DNA from: JACKCP01 sp051744925
GTDB taxonomy: Bacteria; Desulfobacterota; Desulfobacteria; Desulfobacterales; JACKCP01
Length of the DNA: 7,658 nt
Reading direction: 5' to 3'
NCBI GenBank assembly: GCA_051744925.1
Contig: JBNJDM010000100.1
Coordinates: forward strand, 1-7,658
Below, piece by piece: positions 1 through 6,814 of the stretch. The notes below the pieces were generated by a model. That model saw nothing but the letters and a program-made list of their open reading frames with translations, was not told where the DNA came from and made no database searches. Numbering within the stretch: position 1 is the stretch's first letter; every line of letters begins with the position of its first letter. The translations under genes were made by a program, and so were the position numbers.

Positions 1-12
1 TTAATTAGTTTC

Positions 13-17
13 GGAGG
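13..17 (+). promoter_or_regulatory. Strong Shine-Dalgarno of the CheA-like gene
   Basis: GGAGG lies 6 nt upstream of the ATG at 24, an ideal ribosome binding site that fixes the start. Only 23 nt of upstream sequence are present, so the promoter, or an upstream operon gene, is outside the window. Confidence 0.85.
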
Positions 18-23
18 TTTTTT

Positions 24-2195
24 ATGGAGAATTACGATGTTGATCCTGAGATACTTGAAAGTTTTGTGGATGAGTCCCTGGAAGGGCTGGAGTCTCTTGA
101 CAGTTATTTTATAGATCTTGAAAAAAATCCCGAAAATACAGAAATAATAAACAGTATTTTCAGACCTGTTCATTCTATAAAAGGTAGTTCTGCTTTTTTC
201 GGACTTTTAAAGGTTAAAAGTCTTGCCCATCATATGGAAGATCTCTTAGATAAAATAAGACAGAAAAAAAAGTTTGCAGATCCTCAGACAATAAAGCTGT
301 TGTTAGCTTCCCTCGATTTTTTAAGAAACATTCTTGAAAATGTAAGAATAAATCAAACAGAATCTGTAGATGACCAAAAGCTTGAGGATTTTAATTCCAG
401 GCTTGTTGAGGCGCTTGAGGAAGATGACGGCGGTGAGGTTGCAAGGGCTGCTGTACTTATAGGAGATCTTATTTATAAACTGGAGGAGATAAGAGATTTA
501 GATCCCGGTAAAATGCAAAAACACGTAGATGAGGCAGAAGGGATTATTTCAGGGATTACCCCTATTGCTCTTAAAGGGCTTATAAAACAGTCTGAAAACC
601 AGGATGGCCGTGGTGATAAAACAACAGGGCCCGTGGCTGAACTCGCAGAATTACTCCGGATTCCTTTTGAAGAGCTTGAAAAGGATGCAGAAATTGTTCA
701 GGAGATAAGAAATCAGCTTGTAAAACTTAAAAATGCAGCAGTTTCAGGTGAAACTGAAAAATTGGTTTCAGAAGCTTTGTCAGAATATGATGCTTTTATG
801 CAAAATATTGGTTTTGATGAAATTCTGAGAGATTCATTAAATGATAAAGTAGAAGAACTTGCTGAAAAAGGGGATTTTGTAAAAAAAGAGACTGAACAGG
901 ATGAAGGTCAGGATGATCAGGTTAAAGAGCCCTCAGAAAGTGATATTCAGCCGGAAGAAAAATCTCAAAATTCCAGAAAAGATGTAAAAGATAAAACAAT
1001 GAGGGTATATGAAAAAGATATAGATTCATTTTTATCTTTTGTCAGCGAGCTTGTTGTAGTTGAAGAGATGTTTAATTATCTTCATAAAAAAATAAGCCTG
1101 AAAGACAGCAGTACAGCTTCAGAATTTAAAAGAGTAATAGAAACTTTCGGTACTCTTTCATCAGATTTGAGAAAAAGTATTTTCTCAATCAGGATGGTTT
1201 CTGTAAAAAGTCTTTTTGGAAAGGCTGAAAGAATTGTTCATGATGTTACTTCTGAAAAAGATAAAAAAGCCGAAGTAGTTATAAAAGGTGATAATCTTTT
1301 GATAGACAAGAGTTATCTCGAACTTCTTGATGCTCCTTTTACTCATATGATCAGAAATGCCGCAGATCATGGAATAGAACCACCTGAGGAGCGCAAAACA
1401 CTTGGGAAATCAGAAACAGGAACAGTTGAAGCAGAAATGAAAGAAACAGAAAGATCAGTAGAGCTTATTATAAAGGATGACGGAAGAGGTATAGACTATG
1501 AGGCTGTATCTGCAAAAGCCGCTGAAATGGGTATTATAAATCCGGGTGAATATGTTGATAATGATTCTCTTACAGAGTTTCTTTTTATGTCCGGTGTTTC
1601 AACAGCTGAAGAAGTAACTGAAATTTCCGGCAGAGGCGTTGGTATGGATGTTGTTAAAAGCAACATAGAAGAGGCCGGAGGGAGCATAAAAATTTCAACT
1701 GAAAAAAATAAAGGAAGCACTTTTACAATCTCTCTTCCCAAAAATGTTACTACCCGCATTATAGAAGGTTTTCTGGTTAAATCAGGTGAAGATATTTATG
1801 TTATGCCTATAGATATAGTCGGAGAATCGTTTGCTGTTTATCCCGGAGATATTGAAACAGTTGAAGGGGATAAAGGAAGAATCTTAAGAAGAAAGGAGAC
1901 TCTTTACGGTTTTATAAGACTGAAAGATTCCTTTTATTCTCCAGGTGTTGAAAATCTTGATTTAAAGGATACTTCAGAGCAAAAGGAAAGTGTTGAAATA
2001 GGTATTTCTGTAAATATAAAAAACAGCCTTTATGTAATTGCCGTTGATCAGATACTCGGAGTGCAGGAAGTTGTGGTAAGAGATGTAAAGGGTCTGATAT
2101 CAGAAAATAATCTTTTTGAAGGAGCATCTATTCTCGGAGACGGCAGTGTTGCAATGATTCTTGGTAAAGAAGGTATTGAAAAGCTGCTGAAATAA
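24..2195 (+). CDS. CheA-family chemotaxis-type histidine kinase lacking a recognisable P2 domain
   Basis: Cytoplasmic histidine kinase of the CheA family. Such kinases autophosphorylate on a histidine in the N-terminal Hpt (P1) domain, using the ATPase domain of the partner subunit, and pass the phosphate to response regulators. Visible domains: P1 at about 1-105, with phospho-site His50 in the motif HSIKGSS; a helical, acidic region at about 130-322; P3 dimerisation helices from about 323 (DKTMRV, then SELVVVEE); P4 ATPase at about 395-570, with N box HMIRNAADHGIE at 441-452, G1 DDGRGID at 485-491, F box near 519-524 and G2 GRGVGMD at 536-542; and a CheW-like P5 at about 575-723. All ATP-binding motifs look intact. 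There is no signal peptide, membrane helix or receiver. The region between P1 and P3 does not resemble the usual P2 regulator-docking domain. It is first in a likely operon with the HDOD and hybrid kinase genes. The family call is secure. The pathway is unknown because no other che genes are in view, so I give no cheA symbol. Confidence 0.93.
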   Translation: MENYDVDPEILESFVDESLEGLESLDSYFIDLEKNPENTEIINSIFRPVHSIKGSSAFFGLLKVKSLAHHMEDLLDKIRQKKKFADPQTIKLLLASLDFLRNILENVRINQTESVDDQKLEDFNSRLVEALEEDDGGEVARAAVLIGDLIYKLEEIRDLDPGKMQKHVDEAEGIISGITPIALKGLIKQSENQDGRGDKTTGPVAELAELLRIPFEELEKDAEIVQEIRNQLVKLKNAAVSGETEKLVSEALSEYDAFMQNIGFDEILRDSLNDKVEELAEKGDFVKKETEQDEGQDDQVKEPSESDIQPEEKSQNSRKDVKDKTMRVYEKDIDSFLSFVSELVVVEEMFNYLHKKISLKDSSTASEFKRVIETFGTLSSDLRKSIFSIRMVSVKSLFGKAERIVHDVTSEKDKKAEVVIKGDNLLIDKSYLELLDAPFTHMIRNAADHGIEPPEERKTLGKSETGTVEAEMKETERSVELIIKDDGRGIDYEAVSAKAAEMGIINPGEYVDNDSLTEFLFMSGVSTAEEVTEISGRGVGMDVVKSNIEEAGGSIKISTEKNKGSTFTISLPKNVTTRIIEGFLVKSGEDIYVMPIDIVGESFAVYPGDIETVEGDKGRILRRKETLYGFIRLKDSFYSPGVENLDLKDTSEQKESVEIGISVNIKNSLYVIAVDQILGVQEVVVRDVKGLISENNLFEGASILGDGSVAMILGKEGIEKLLK

Positions 2196-2229
2196 AAAGA
2201 TTAGTCCCTGTAAATAAAATGGAAATTAT

Positions 2230-3111
2230 ATGAATCAGGATCTTTCATTCCTGGAAAAACAGAATAATTCCAGGTCTGTATTAAAAAAATTTGGTAAGAT
2301 TAAAACAGTTCCGGCTGTAGTAACAAGGCTTATGGAGATGACAAAAGATGACAGTGCTACTTTTGATGCTTTTGAAGCAGTAATAAAATATGATCCAACA
2401 CTTGTTGTTAAAATTTTAAAACTTGTAAACAGTCCTTATTATGCACTTCATACAAAGATAAAGTCGATTTCCGAAGCCCTTGCCTTTCTTGGAGTTGAAA
2501 AATTAAGAAACTTAATCGTTCTTGATGCATTAAAAAATGTTTTTGCTGAAGGTTCGCAAGATAAGCTTTTTTCAAGAAAAAAATTATGGCTTCATTGTGT
2601 AGCTGTAAGTATATGCAGTCAGATGATAATGGAGAGAATTTTTGAAAAAAAAGGTGAAGATGCCTTTTTATGCGGTATACTTCATGATTTTGGTTTCATA
2701 GTTTTAGATCAGGCAGTTCCGGGACTTTTTAAAGAGTTGTGTGAAACATTTGACGTGGAAAAACATGAAATAACAAAGCATGAACAGTTAATTACCGGTA
2801 CAGATCATTCCATAACAGGATACCTGCTTTCAGAAGAATGGGGAATGCCTTCTGAAGTAAGAGAAGGTATAAAAGATCACCACAATATTATAAGCATAAA
2901 TCAACCGGACAGCCTTGCCGCTATAACTCAGATTTCTGAATTTATGTGTCAGAGGCTGAATTATAATTTTTTCCCGGAAGTAAAAACCGAACTTGCTCAG
3001 CCTCTGCTTATTCATTTAAGAGATAATATAAATGAATACAGAGCTATCACAGATGATCTTCCTTCAGAGTTTAAAAAAGCCGAGGTTATTTATAAGCTGG
3101 AGGAAGATTAA
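2230..3111 (+). CDS. HDOD domain protein (putative signal-transduction output protein)
   Basis: A 293-residue soluble protein that is almost entirely one HDOD (HD-related output domain) module. It begins with the typical entry FGKIKTVPAVVTRLM, followed by the conserved core KILKLVNSPYYAL and the block SISEALAFLGVEKLRNL at about 80-95. In the second half, HD-type residues are retained: His122 (LWLHC), the His152-Asp153 doublet (GILHDFG), His193 (GTDHS) and the pair His217-His218 (DHHN). HDOD proteins are regulatory and often encoded beside kinases and chemotaxis genes; their biochemical activity is mostly undefined, so I assign none. The ATG at 2230 has only a weak GGA site 6 nt upstream, but it follows the CheA-like stop by 34 nt and gives the expected family N-terminus. 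The stop is separated by 1 nt from the next gene's start, so translational coupling is likely. No receiver, GGDEF or EAL domain is attached. Confidence 0.9.
   Translation: MNQDLSFLEKQNNSRSVLKKFGKIKTVPAVVTRLMEMTKDDSATFDAFEAVIKYDPTLVVKILKLVNSPYYALHTKIKSISEALAFLGVEKLRNLIVLDALKNVFAEGSQDKLFSRKKLWLHCVAVSICSQMIMERIFEKKGEDAFLCGILHDFGFIVLDQAVPGLFKELCETFDVEKHEITKHEQLITGTDHSITGYLLSEEWGMPSEVREGIKDHHNIISINQPDSLAAITQISEFMCQRLNYNFFPEVKTELAQPLLIHLRDNINEYRAITDDLPSEFKKAEVIYKLEED
3099..3103 (+). promoter_or_regulatory. Shine-Dalgarno that decides the hybrid kinase start
   Basis: GGAGG within the last codons of the HDOD gene lies 9 nt before the ATG at 3113. That ATG follows the HDOD stop (TAA, 3109-3111) by one base. 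An in-frame ATG at 3032 would add 27 residues, overlap the HDOD gene by 80 nt and has no comparable site, so 3113 is preferred. Confidence 0.85.
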
Positions 3112-3112
3112 G

Positions 3113-5626
3113 ATGGATATTTTTGCAGATATTTTAGATGAACAAAAAGATGAGGCAGGGCTTTTTTTCAGTTTTTTACAAGAGCATCTCTATTTTTGCA
3201 AATTCTATATAATAACTGAGTCAGGAAAAAGATTATACTCATCTGATGAGATAAATTTAGATCAGGATTTTGAAAGTTTATTAAAGGAAAAAGCTTTTAA
3301 TAATAAGGATGTGGTGAGTGAAAAAAATCCAAAATCAGACCAGCTTTTTTATGCTGTTTATTTATCTTTTTTAAATGGATTTTGCATCTTTTTTTATGAT
3401 AATGAATCAAACCCTTCGTTTCTTTCCAAAGTTCTAAACAACTTTATAACAATCGGAAAAGATTATTATTTACAAAAACAATCTCTTGAAAATGAAAACG
3501 AGCTTCTTTTATCCCATAAAAAACACAGAGACAGAAAAATAAGAACTCTTGAGCAAAAATACCAGGAGCTTTTGATTGAAAATCAGAGAAAAAATGCTGA
3601 TTACTCACATAAGCTTAGAAAAGAGATTGATTTGAGAACAAAAGAGCTTGAAAAATCCAATAAGGAGCTTTCAGCTGCAAAAGAAAAAGCAGAAGCAGCA
3701 ACTCTGGCAAAAAGTGAATTCCTTGCCAATATGAGTCACGAGATAAGAACTCCAATGAACGGAGTAATTGGCATGACAAGTCTTCTTTTTAAAACAGACC
3801 TTGATGATAAACAGTTCAGGTATGCTGACGCTATAAGAAAAAGCGGAAATTCTCTTTTAAACCTTATAAATGATATACTCGATTTTTCCAAAATAGAAGC
3901 TGGTAAACTGGATATGGAAAAAGTAAGCTTTGATCTTGTTTCTGTAATAGATAATGTTTCTGATATAATCGGTTTAAAAGCTTATGAAAAAGGTCTTGAT
4001 TTTATATGTTTTCCAGATCCTGATGTTCCTGATTTTTTAAAAGGTGATCCTTACAGGCTTAACCAGATAATAACAAATCTTGCAGGTAATGCTGTTAAGT
4101 TTACAGATAAAGGAGAAGTAATTGTAAAAGTATCTGTTATAAAGGAAAGCAGCAGAAGTGTATTTTTAAAATTTTCAGTTAAAGATACAGGAATAGGTAT
4201 TTCTCAAGACCAGCAGAAAAAACTTTTCAGTAAATTTACACAGATTGATTCTTCAAATATAAGAAAACACGGAGGTACAGGGCTTGGGCTTGCAATTTCC
4301 AGACAGCTTGCTGAAATGATGGGAGGTAATGCAGGAGTCAGCAGCGAATTGGGGAAAGGTTCTGAATTCTGGTTTACAGCAGAATTTACAAAGGACAGCA
4401 AAAAGGCAGAAAAGCATAAACCTGTTTCTGATATAGAAAATATCAGAATACTTATCTTAACTGATAATAAACACTTATCCGGTTTTTTTGTAAATCATTT
4501 TAAATACTGGAAAGCTTTTGCAGAAACAGCAGACAGCACAACAGCCGCACTTAGTATTCTTTATGAAGCTTCAGCTAAAGAAAAACCTTACGATATTGTT
4601 TTAATAGATGATGATGTGCATAATTTTAAAACGATTGAATTTGCAGAGATAATAAAAAAAAGTGAAAGCCTTTTTACCACGGGCTTAATACTTGTTAAGT
4701 ATCCTGAAAGGATAGTAAGTAATTCCACAGAATTGTTTGATGCAGAGATAAATAAACCTCTTAGGAAAACAGAACTTATAAAAAGTCTTGATTTAATATT
4801 AAAAGGAGAAAAAGAAGATTTTTCTGTTAAACAAAAAAGCCCTGATGACCGGGCAAAAGTTTTTAAAAAAGGCCTTAAAGTTCTTATTGCAGAGGATAAT
4901 TTCACAAACCAGCAGGTAGCCGAAGGAATACTTGAAAATTTGGGTTATGAATCAGATATTGCTGAAAACGGATTAATAGCTTTTGATATGTTTATAAATA
5001 ATAATTATGATCTTGTTCTCATGGATGTTCAAATGCCTGAGATGGACGGCCTTGAAACTGTAAAAAAAATAAGGTTTTTTGAAAAAAAGGAAAACAGAGA
5101 TTCTGTGCCTGTGATTGCATTGACAGCCCGTGCCATGAGCAGTGATAAAGAAGAGTGTATTAATGCAGGTATGGATGATTACATAACCAAGCCGCTTTCT
5201 TTTGATTCTTTAAAGAACATACTTGAAAAATGGCTTAAAAAGGAAAACTCTGATTATTCTTTTGCAGAAGTCGAAAAAGATAATGTCCAGATATGGAACA
5301 AAGCAAAATTTCTTAATATGCTTATGAATGATAAAGCTCTCGCTGAAAAAGTGATTAAAGGTTTTCTTGGCAGCATGCCTGGTATGATAAATGAACTAAA
5401 AGAGTCTATAAACAATAATTCAGCTGCAGAGTCAGAATATAAGGGCCATAAAATAAAAGGCGCTGCTTTGAATATAGCTGCTCCGGAATTATCAGAGATT
5501 GCAATGGAAATTGAAAAAGCGGGTAATTCAGGAAATATTGACTTGTTAGTTAATATGGCTGACAATCTTGAAAAAGCATTTTTAAAAGTAAAAAATGTTA
5601 TAGATGCTGATTTAGAAAACTGGTAA
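3113..5626 (+). CDS. Soluble hybrid histidine kinase: sensor-HisKA-HATPase-pseudoREC-REC-Hpt
   Basis: An 837-residue BarA/ArcB-style hybrid kinase with a complete internal His-Asp-His relay. In order: an N-terminal input region (about 1-115) with no family I can name firmly, perhaps GAF-like; a charged coiled coil (about 118-200); HisKA with phospho-site His209 (MSHEIRTPMNG); HATPase with Asn326 (NLAGNAVKF), Asp358 (DTGIGIS) and the G box GGTGLGL at 387-393; a degenerate receiver (about 445-560); a canonical receiver with acidic Glu594-Asp595, phospho-acceptor Asp638 (LMDVQMPEMDG), Thr671 and Lys693; and a C-terminal Hpt with His779 (HKIKGAALNI). The expected flow is His209 to Asp638 to His779, then to an external regulator not encoded here. 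There is no transmembrane segment or signal peptide, so it should sense a cytoplasmic cue or a partner protein. It is third in the operon, 1 nt after the HDOD gene. The start at 3113 is chosen for its strong ribosome site and lack of overlap. Confidence 0.92.
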   Translation: MDIFADILDEQKDEAGLFFSFLQEHLYFCKFYIITESGKRLYSSDEINLDQDFESLLKEKAFNNKDVVSEKNPKSDQLFYAVYLSFLNGFCIFFYDNESNPSFLSKVLNNFITIGKDYYLQKQSLENENELLLSHKKHRDRKIRTLEQKYQELLIENQRKNADYSHKLRKEIDLRTKELEKSNKELSAAKEKAEAATLAKSEFLANMSHEIRTPMNGVIGMTSLLFKTDLDDKQFRYADAIRKSGNSLLNLINDILDFSKIEAGKLDMEKVSFDLVSVIDNVSDIIGLKAYEKGLDFICFPDPDVPDFLKGDPYRLNQIITNLAGNAVKFTDKGEVIVKVSVIKESSRSVFLKFSVKDTGIGISQDQQKKLFSKFTQIDSSNIRKHGGTGLGLAISRQLAEMMGGNAGVSSELGKGSEFWFTAEFTKDSKKAEKHKPVSDIENIRILILTDNKHLSGFFVNHFKYWKAFAETADSTTAALSILYEASAKEKPYDIVLIDDDVHNFKTIEFAEIIKKSESLFTTGLILVKYPERIVSNSTELFDAEINKPLRKTELIKSLDLILKGEKEDFSVKQKSPDDRAKVFKKGLKVLIAEDNFTNQQVAEGILENLGYESDIAENGLIAFDMFINNNYDLVLMDVQMPEMDGLETVKKIRFFEKKENRDSVPVIALTARAMSSDKEECINAGMDDYITKPLSFDSLKNILEKWLKKENSDYSFAEVEKDNVQIWNKAKFLNMLMNDKALAEKVIKGFLGSMPGMINELKESINNNSAAESEYKGHKIKGAALNIAAPELSEIAMEIEKAGNSGNIDLLVNMADNLEKAFLKVKNVIDADLENW

Positions 5627-5661
5627 ATAATTAATCTCCTGGGCAGCTGGTTACTCTTTTT

Positions 5662-5679
5662 GCCAGACCAATTACTGGC
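5662..5679 (+). other. Weak hairpin downstream of the hybrid kinase
   Basis: GCCAG and CTGGC pair as a 5-bp stem around the 8-nt loop ACCAATTA. A CTGG at 5647-5650 could pair with the same CCAG instead. The sequence after the stem is CGGGGCTTTTAAAC, so the T run is short and not adjacent. It may contribute to transcription termination between the kinase operon and the transporter gene, but it is too weak to call an intrinsic terminator. Confidence 0.25.
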
Positions 5680-5692
5680 CGGGGCTTTTAAA

Positions 5693-5723
5693 CTTTAATT
5701 TAAAGAATGGACAATCCGGATTG
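5693..5723. promoter_or_regulatory. Two adjacent palindromes at the transporter start (candidate operator)
   Basis: CTTTAA-T-TTAAAG at 5693-5705 is a perfect 6-bp inverted repeat around one base. CAATCCGGATTG at 5712-5723 is a perfect 12-bp palindrome that includes the proposed TTG start codon. Twofold symmetry of this kind is typical of dimeric repressor sites. The CAATCCGGATTG element in an mRNA could also form a small structure over the start codon. No regulator gene is adjacent, and short palindromes arise by chance in AT-rich spacers, so the functional reading is an inference. Confidence 0.3.
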
Positions 5724-6602
5724 CCCGATTTACCTCAGAAACAAGTAGTTAAAGGAAGACTTTTTATTGTTATTGCAGCTGTTTTGTGGGGCACTTCCGG
5801 AGTAGCCCAGTCGTATGCTCCTGCTAATGCGTCTCCCGCAGTTCTTGGAGCCTTCCGTATTCTCATCGCAGGTGTTTTTATATCTTTTGCAGCTTATGTA
5901 AGAAAAGACATAAAAAATTTTAAGGAGTTTTTAACTCCTGTGCTTTTGTTAACAGGTCTTTGCCAGGCAATGTTCCAGTTTGGATATTTTACCTCTGTTA
6001 AACTTACAGGAGTTGCTGTAGGTGTAACAACTGCAATAGGTAGCGTTCCCTTTTTTACCGGGGTTCTTGGGTTTTTATTTGATAAGGAAAAGCTTAATAT
6101 TGTATGGTTTATCTCTACTGCACTTGCTGTGGCCGGACTATGTTTTCTTATGTTCAGCGGAGCCAATACAGTAAATATTGACATTTCAGGTATTTTATAC
6201 GCTCTTGCAGCAGGTTTTTCTTATGCTCTTTTTACACTTGTTTCAAAAAACATAATGAGAACAAGAACTGAAGACAGCGTAATAGGAGTATCTTTTTTAA
6301 TCGGCACAGTTTATTTGTCAGTCTTTTTTTTTATTTATCCCCTTGACTGGGTATTTGAAACTTCAGGAATCAGTTCACTTTTATACCTTGGGATAATATC
6401 TGCAGGTATTGCTTATATGTTTTACGGAAGAGGGCTTAAGTTTGTAAAAGTCTCTGCTGTTGGAACTCTTACACTGGCAGAACCGCTTACAGCTGCTTTG
6501 CTTGGAATTTTTCTTCTTAATGAGTCTGTTAATTTTTATTCAGGCACAGGACTTGTTTTACTTTTTATATCCCAGGTTGCCATTGTTTTTAATAAGCAGT
6601 AA
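5721..6602 (+). CDS. EamA/DMT-superfamily inner-membrane transporter
   Basis: A 293-residue protein of the drug/metabolite transporter superfamily with the two-fold EamA architecture. About ten hydrophobic helices are visible, near residues 13-32, 38-60, 70-90, 96-119, 126-147, 153-176, 186-208, 216-239, 243-265 and 270-290. The N-terminal motif AAVLWGTSGVAQSYA and the second-repeat stretch TLAEPLTAALLGIFLLNE are typical of the family. Members export or exchange small metabolites such as amino acids or purines. The substrate cannot be read from sequence. The start is TTG at 5721: no in-frame ATG or GTG occurs near the family's usual N-terminus, and only a weak GGA (5709-5711) stands 9 nt upstream. 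An ATG at 5707 is in another frame and stops after 13 codons. It is separated from the kinase gene by 94 nt, so it is probably not part of the signalling operon. Confident on family, less so on the exact start. Confidence 0.9.
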   Translation: MPDLPQKQVVKGRLFIVIAAVLWGTSGVAQSYAPANASPAVLGAFRILIAGVFISFAAYVRKDIKNFKEFLTPVLLLTGLCQAMFQFGYFTSVKLTGVAVGVTTAIGSVPFFTGVLGFLFDKEKLNIVWFISTALAVAGLCFLMFSGANTVNIDISGILYALAAGFSYALFTLVSKNIMRTRTEDSVIGVSFLIGTVYLSVFFFIYPLDWVFETSGISSLLYLGIISAGIAYMFYGRGLKFVKVSAVGTLTLAEPLTAALLGIFLLNESVNFYSGTGLVLLFISQVAIVFNKQ

Positions 6603-6641
6603 CTCTAAGGAATCAGAACGTTATAACTATTCAGCTTAAAA

Positions 6642-6650
6642 ATGCATAAA
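6642..6650 (+). repeat. 9-bp direct repeat ATGCATAAA, left copy
   Basis: ATGCATAAA directly abuts the left inner arm (TCTCACAG, from 6651). An identical copy stands at 6815-6823, directly after the right terminal arm. The pair could be a target-site duplication bounding 6651-6814, but that would leave the left CTATTCAGCT outside the inserted segment, so the fit is incomplete. Confidence 0.4.
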
Positions 6651-6653
6651 TCT

Positions 6654-6677
6654 CACAGAGGCACAGAGGCACAGAAA
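6654..6677 (+). repeat. Tandem 8-mers, left arm of the foldback
   Basis: Two exact CACAGAGG units (6654-6661, 6662-6669) and a third, partly diverged CACAGAAA (6670-6677). These units form the inner left arm of the foldback and pair with the three 8-mers at 6767-6790. Confidence 0.75.
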
Positions 6678-6748
6678 ATCATGGATTAGCTTTTATAATT
6701 GTGTATAGTTATTGAAAAAAATTGTTTGCCTGGATATTTAAAATCGTG

Positions 6749-6761
6749 GCGCCGAAGGCGC
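6749..6761. repeat. GC-rich 5-bp hairpin in the foldback loop
   Basis: GCGCC and GGCGC pair around the three-base loop GAA. It is a compact GC stem in otherwise AT-rich loop sequence, and it adds a nested stem to the larger foldback. No T run follows, so it is not an intrinsic terminator by itself. Confidence 0.6.
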
Positions 6762-6766
6762 ATTTA

Positions 6767-6790
6767 CCTCCGTGCCCCTCTGCCTCCGTG
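6767..6790 (+). repeat. Tandem 8-mers, right arm of the foldback
   Basis: Three units CCTCCGTG, CCCCTCTG and CCTCCGTG. Reverse-complemented they read CACGGAGG, CAGAGGGG and CACGGAGG, matching the left-arm CACAGAGG units with mostly A-to-G differences. Confidence 0.75.
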
Positions 6791-6814
6791 AGAGTTAAAA
6801 AATCAGCTGAATAG

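Larger units (their letters stand above)
6627..6814. repeat. 188-bp imperfect foldback (inverted-repeat) element in the EamA-lgt spacer
   Basis: The ends are a perfect 10-bp inverted repeat, CTATTCAGCT (6627-6636) and AGCTGAATAG (6805-6814). Inside are 27-bp arms (6651-6677 and 6767-6793) identical at 21 of 27 positions when one is reverse-complemented. Five of the six mismatches are left-arm A against right-arm G; the sixth is C against G. The 89-nt loop contains a short GC-rich hairpin. There is no open reading frame or transposase. From memory, intergenic repeats built of CACAGAGGCACAGAG-type units occur in many environmental bacterial genomes. This may be such a dispersed element or a MITE-like relic, but one copy in one window cannot show mobility. 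Confidence 0.75.

Noticed and set aside
3032..3112. Upstream in-frame ATG extending the hybrid kinase by 27 residues
   Set aside because: It overlaps the HDOD coding region by 80 nt and lacks a ribosome site, whereas the ATG at 3113 has GGAGG 9 nt upstream and follows the HDOD stop by one base.
4588..4905. Open frames on the - strand inside the kinase genes
   Set aside because: They lie wholly within strongly supported + strand genes, lack ribosome sites and resemble no protein family; they are shadows of the real coding frames.
5647..5690. Intrinsic terminator or attenuator after the hybrid kinase
   Set aside because: Stems are only 4-5 bp and the T stretch is short and displaced; kept only as a low-confidence hairpin.
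5707..5748. 13-codon ORF starting at ATG 5707 as a leader peptide
   Set aside because: There is no good ribosome site and no amino-acid bias suggestive of attenuation; such short ORFs are expected by chance.
6694..6699. Perfect TATAAT in the foldback loop as a promoter for lgt
   Set aside because: No -35-like hexamer stands 16-18 bp upstream, and the region is AT-rich, so a chance match is likely.
6712..6740. TTGAAA with TATTTA at 17-bp spacing upstream of lgt
   Set aside because: The -10 matches the consensus at only three of six positions, too weak to call a promoter.
6651..6793. CRISPR-like array from the repeated 8-mers
   Set aside because: The units are contiguous and only 8 bp, with no spacers and no cas genes; they form inverted-repeat arms.
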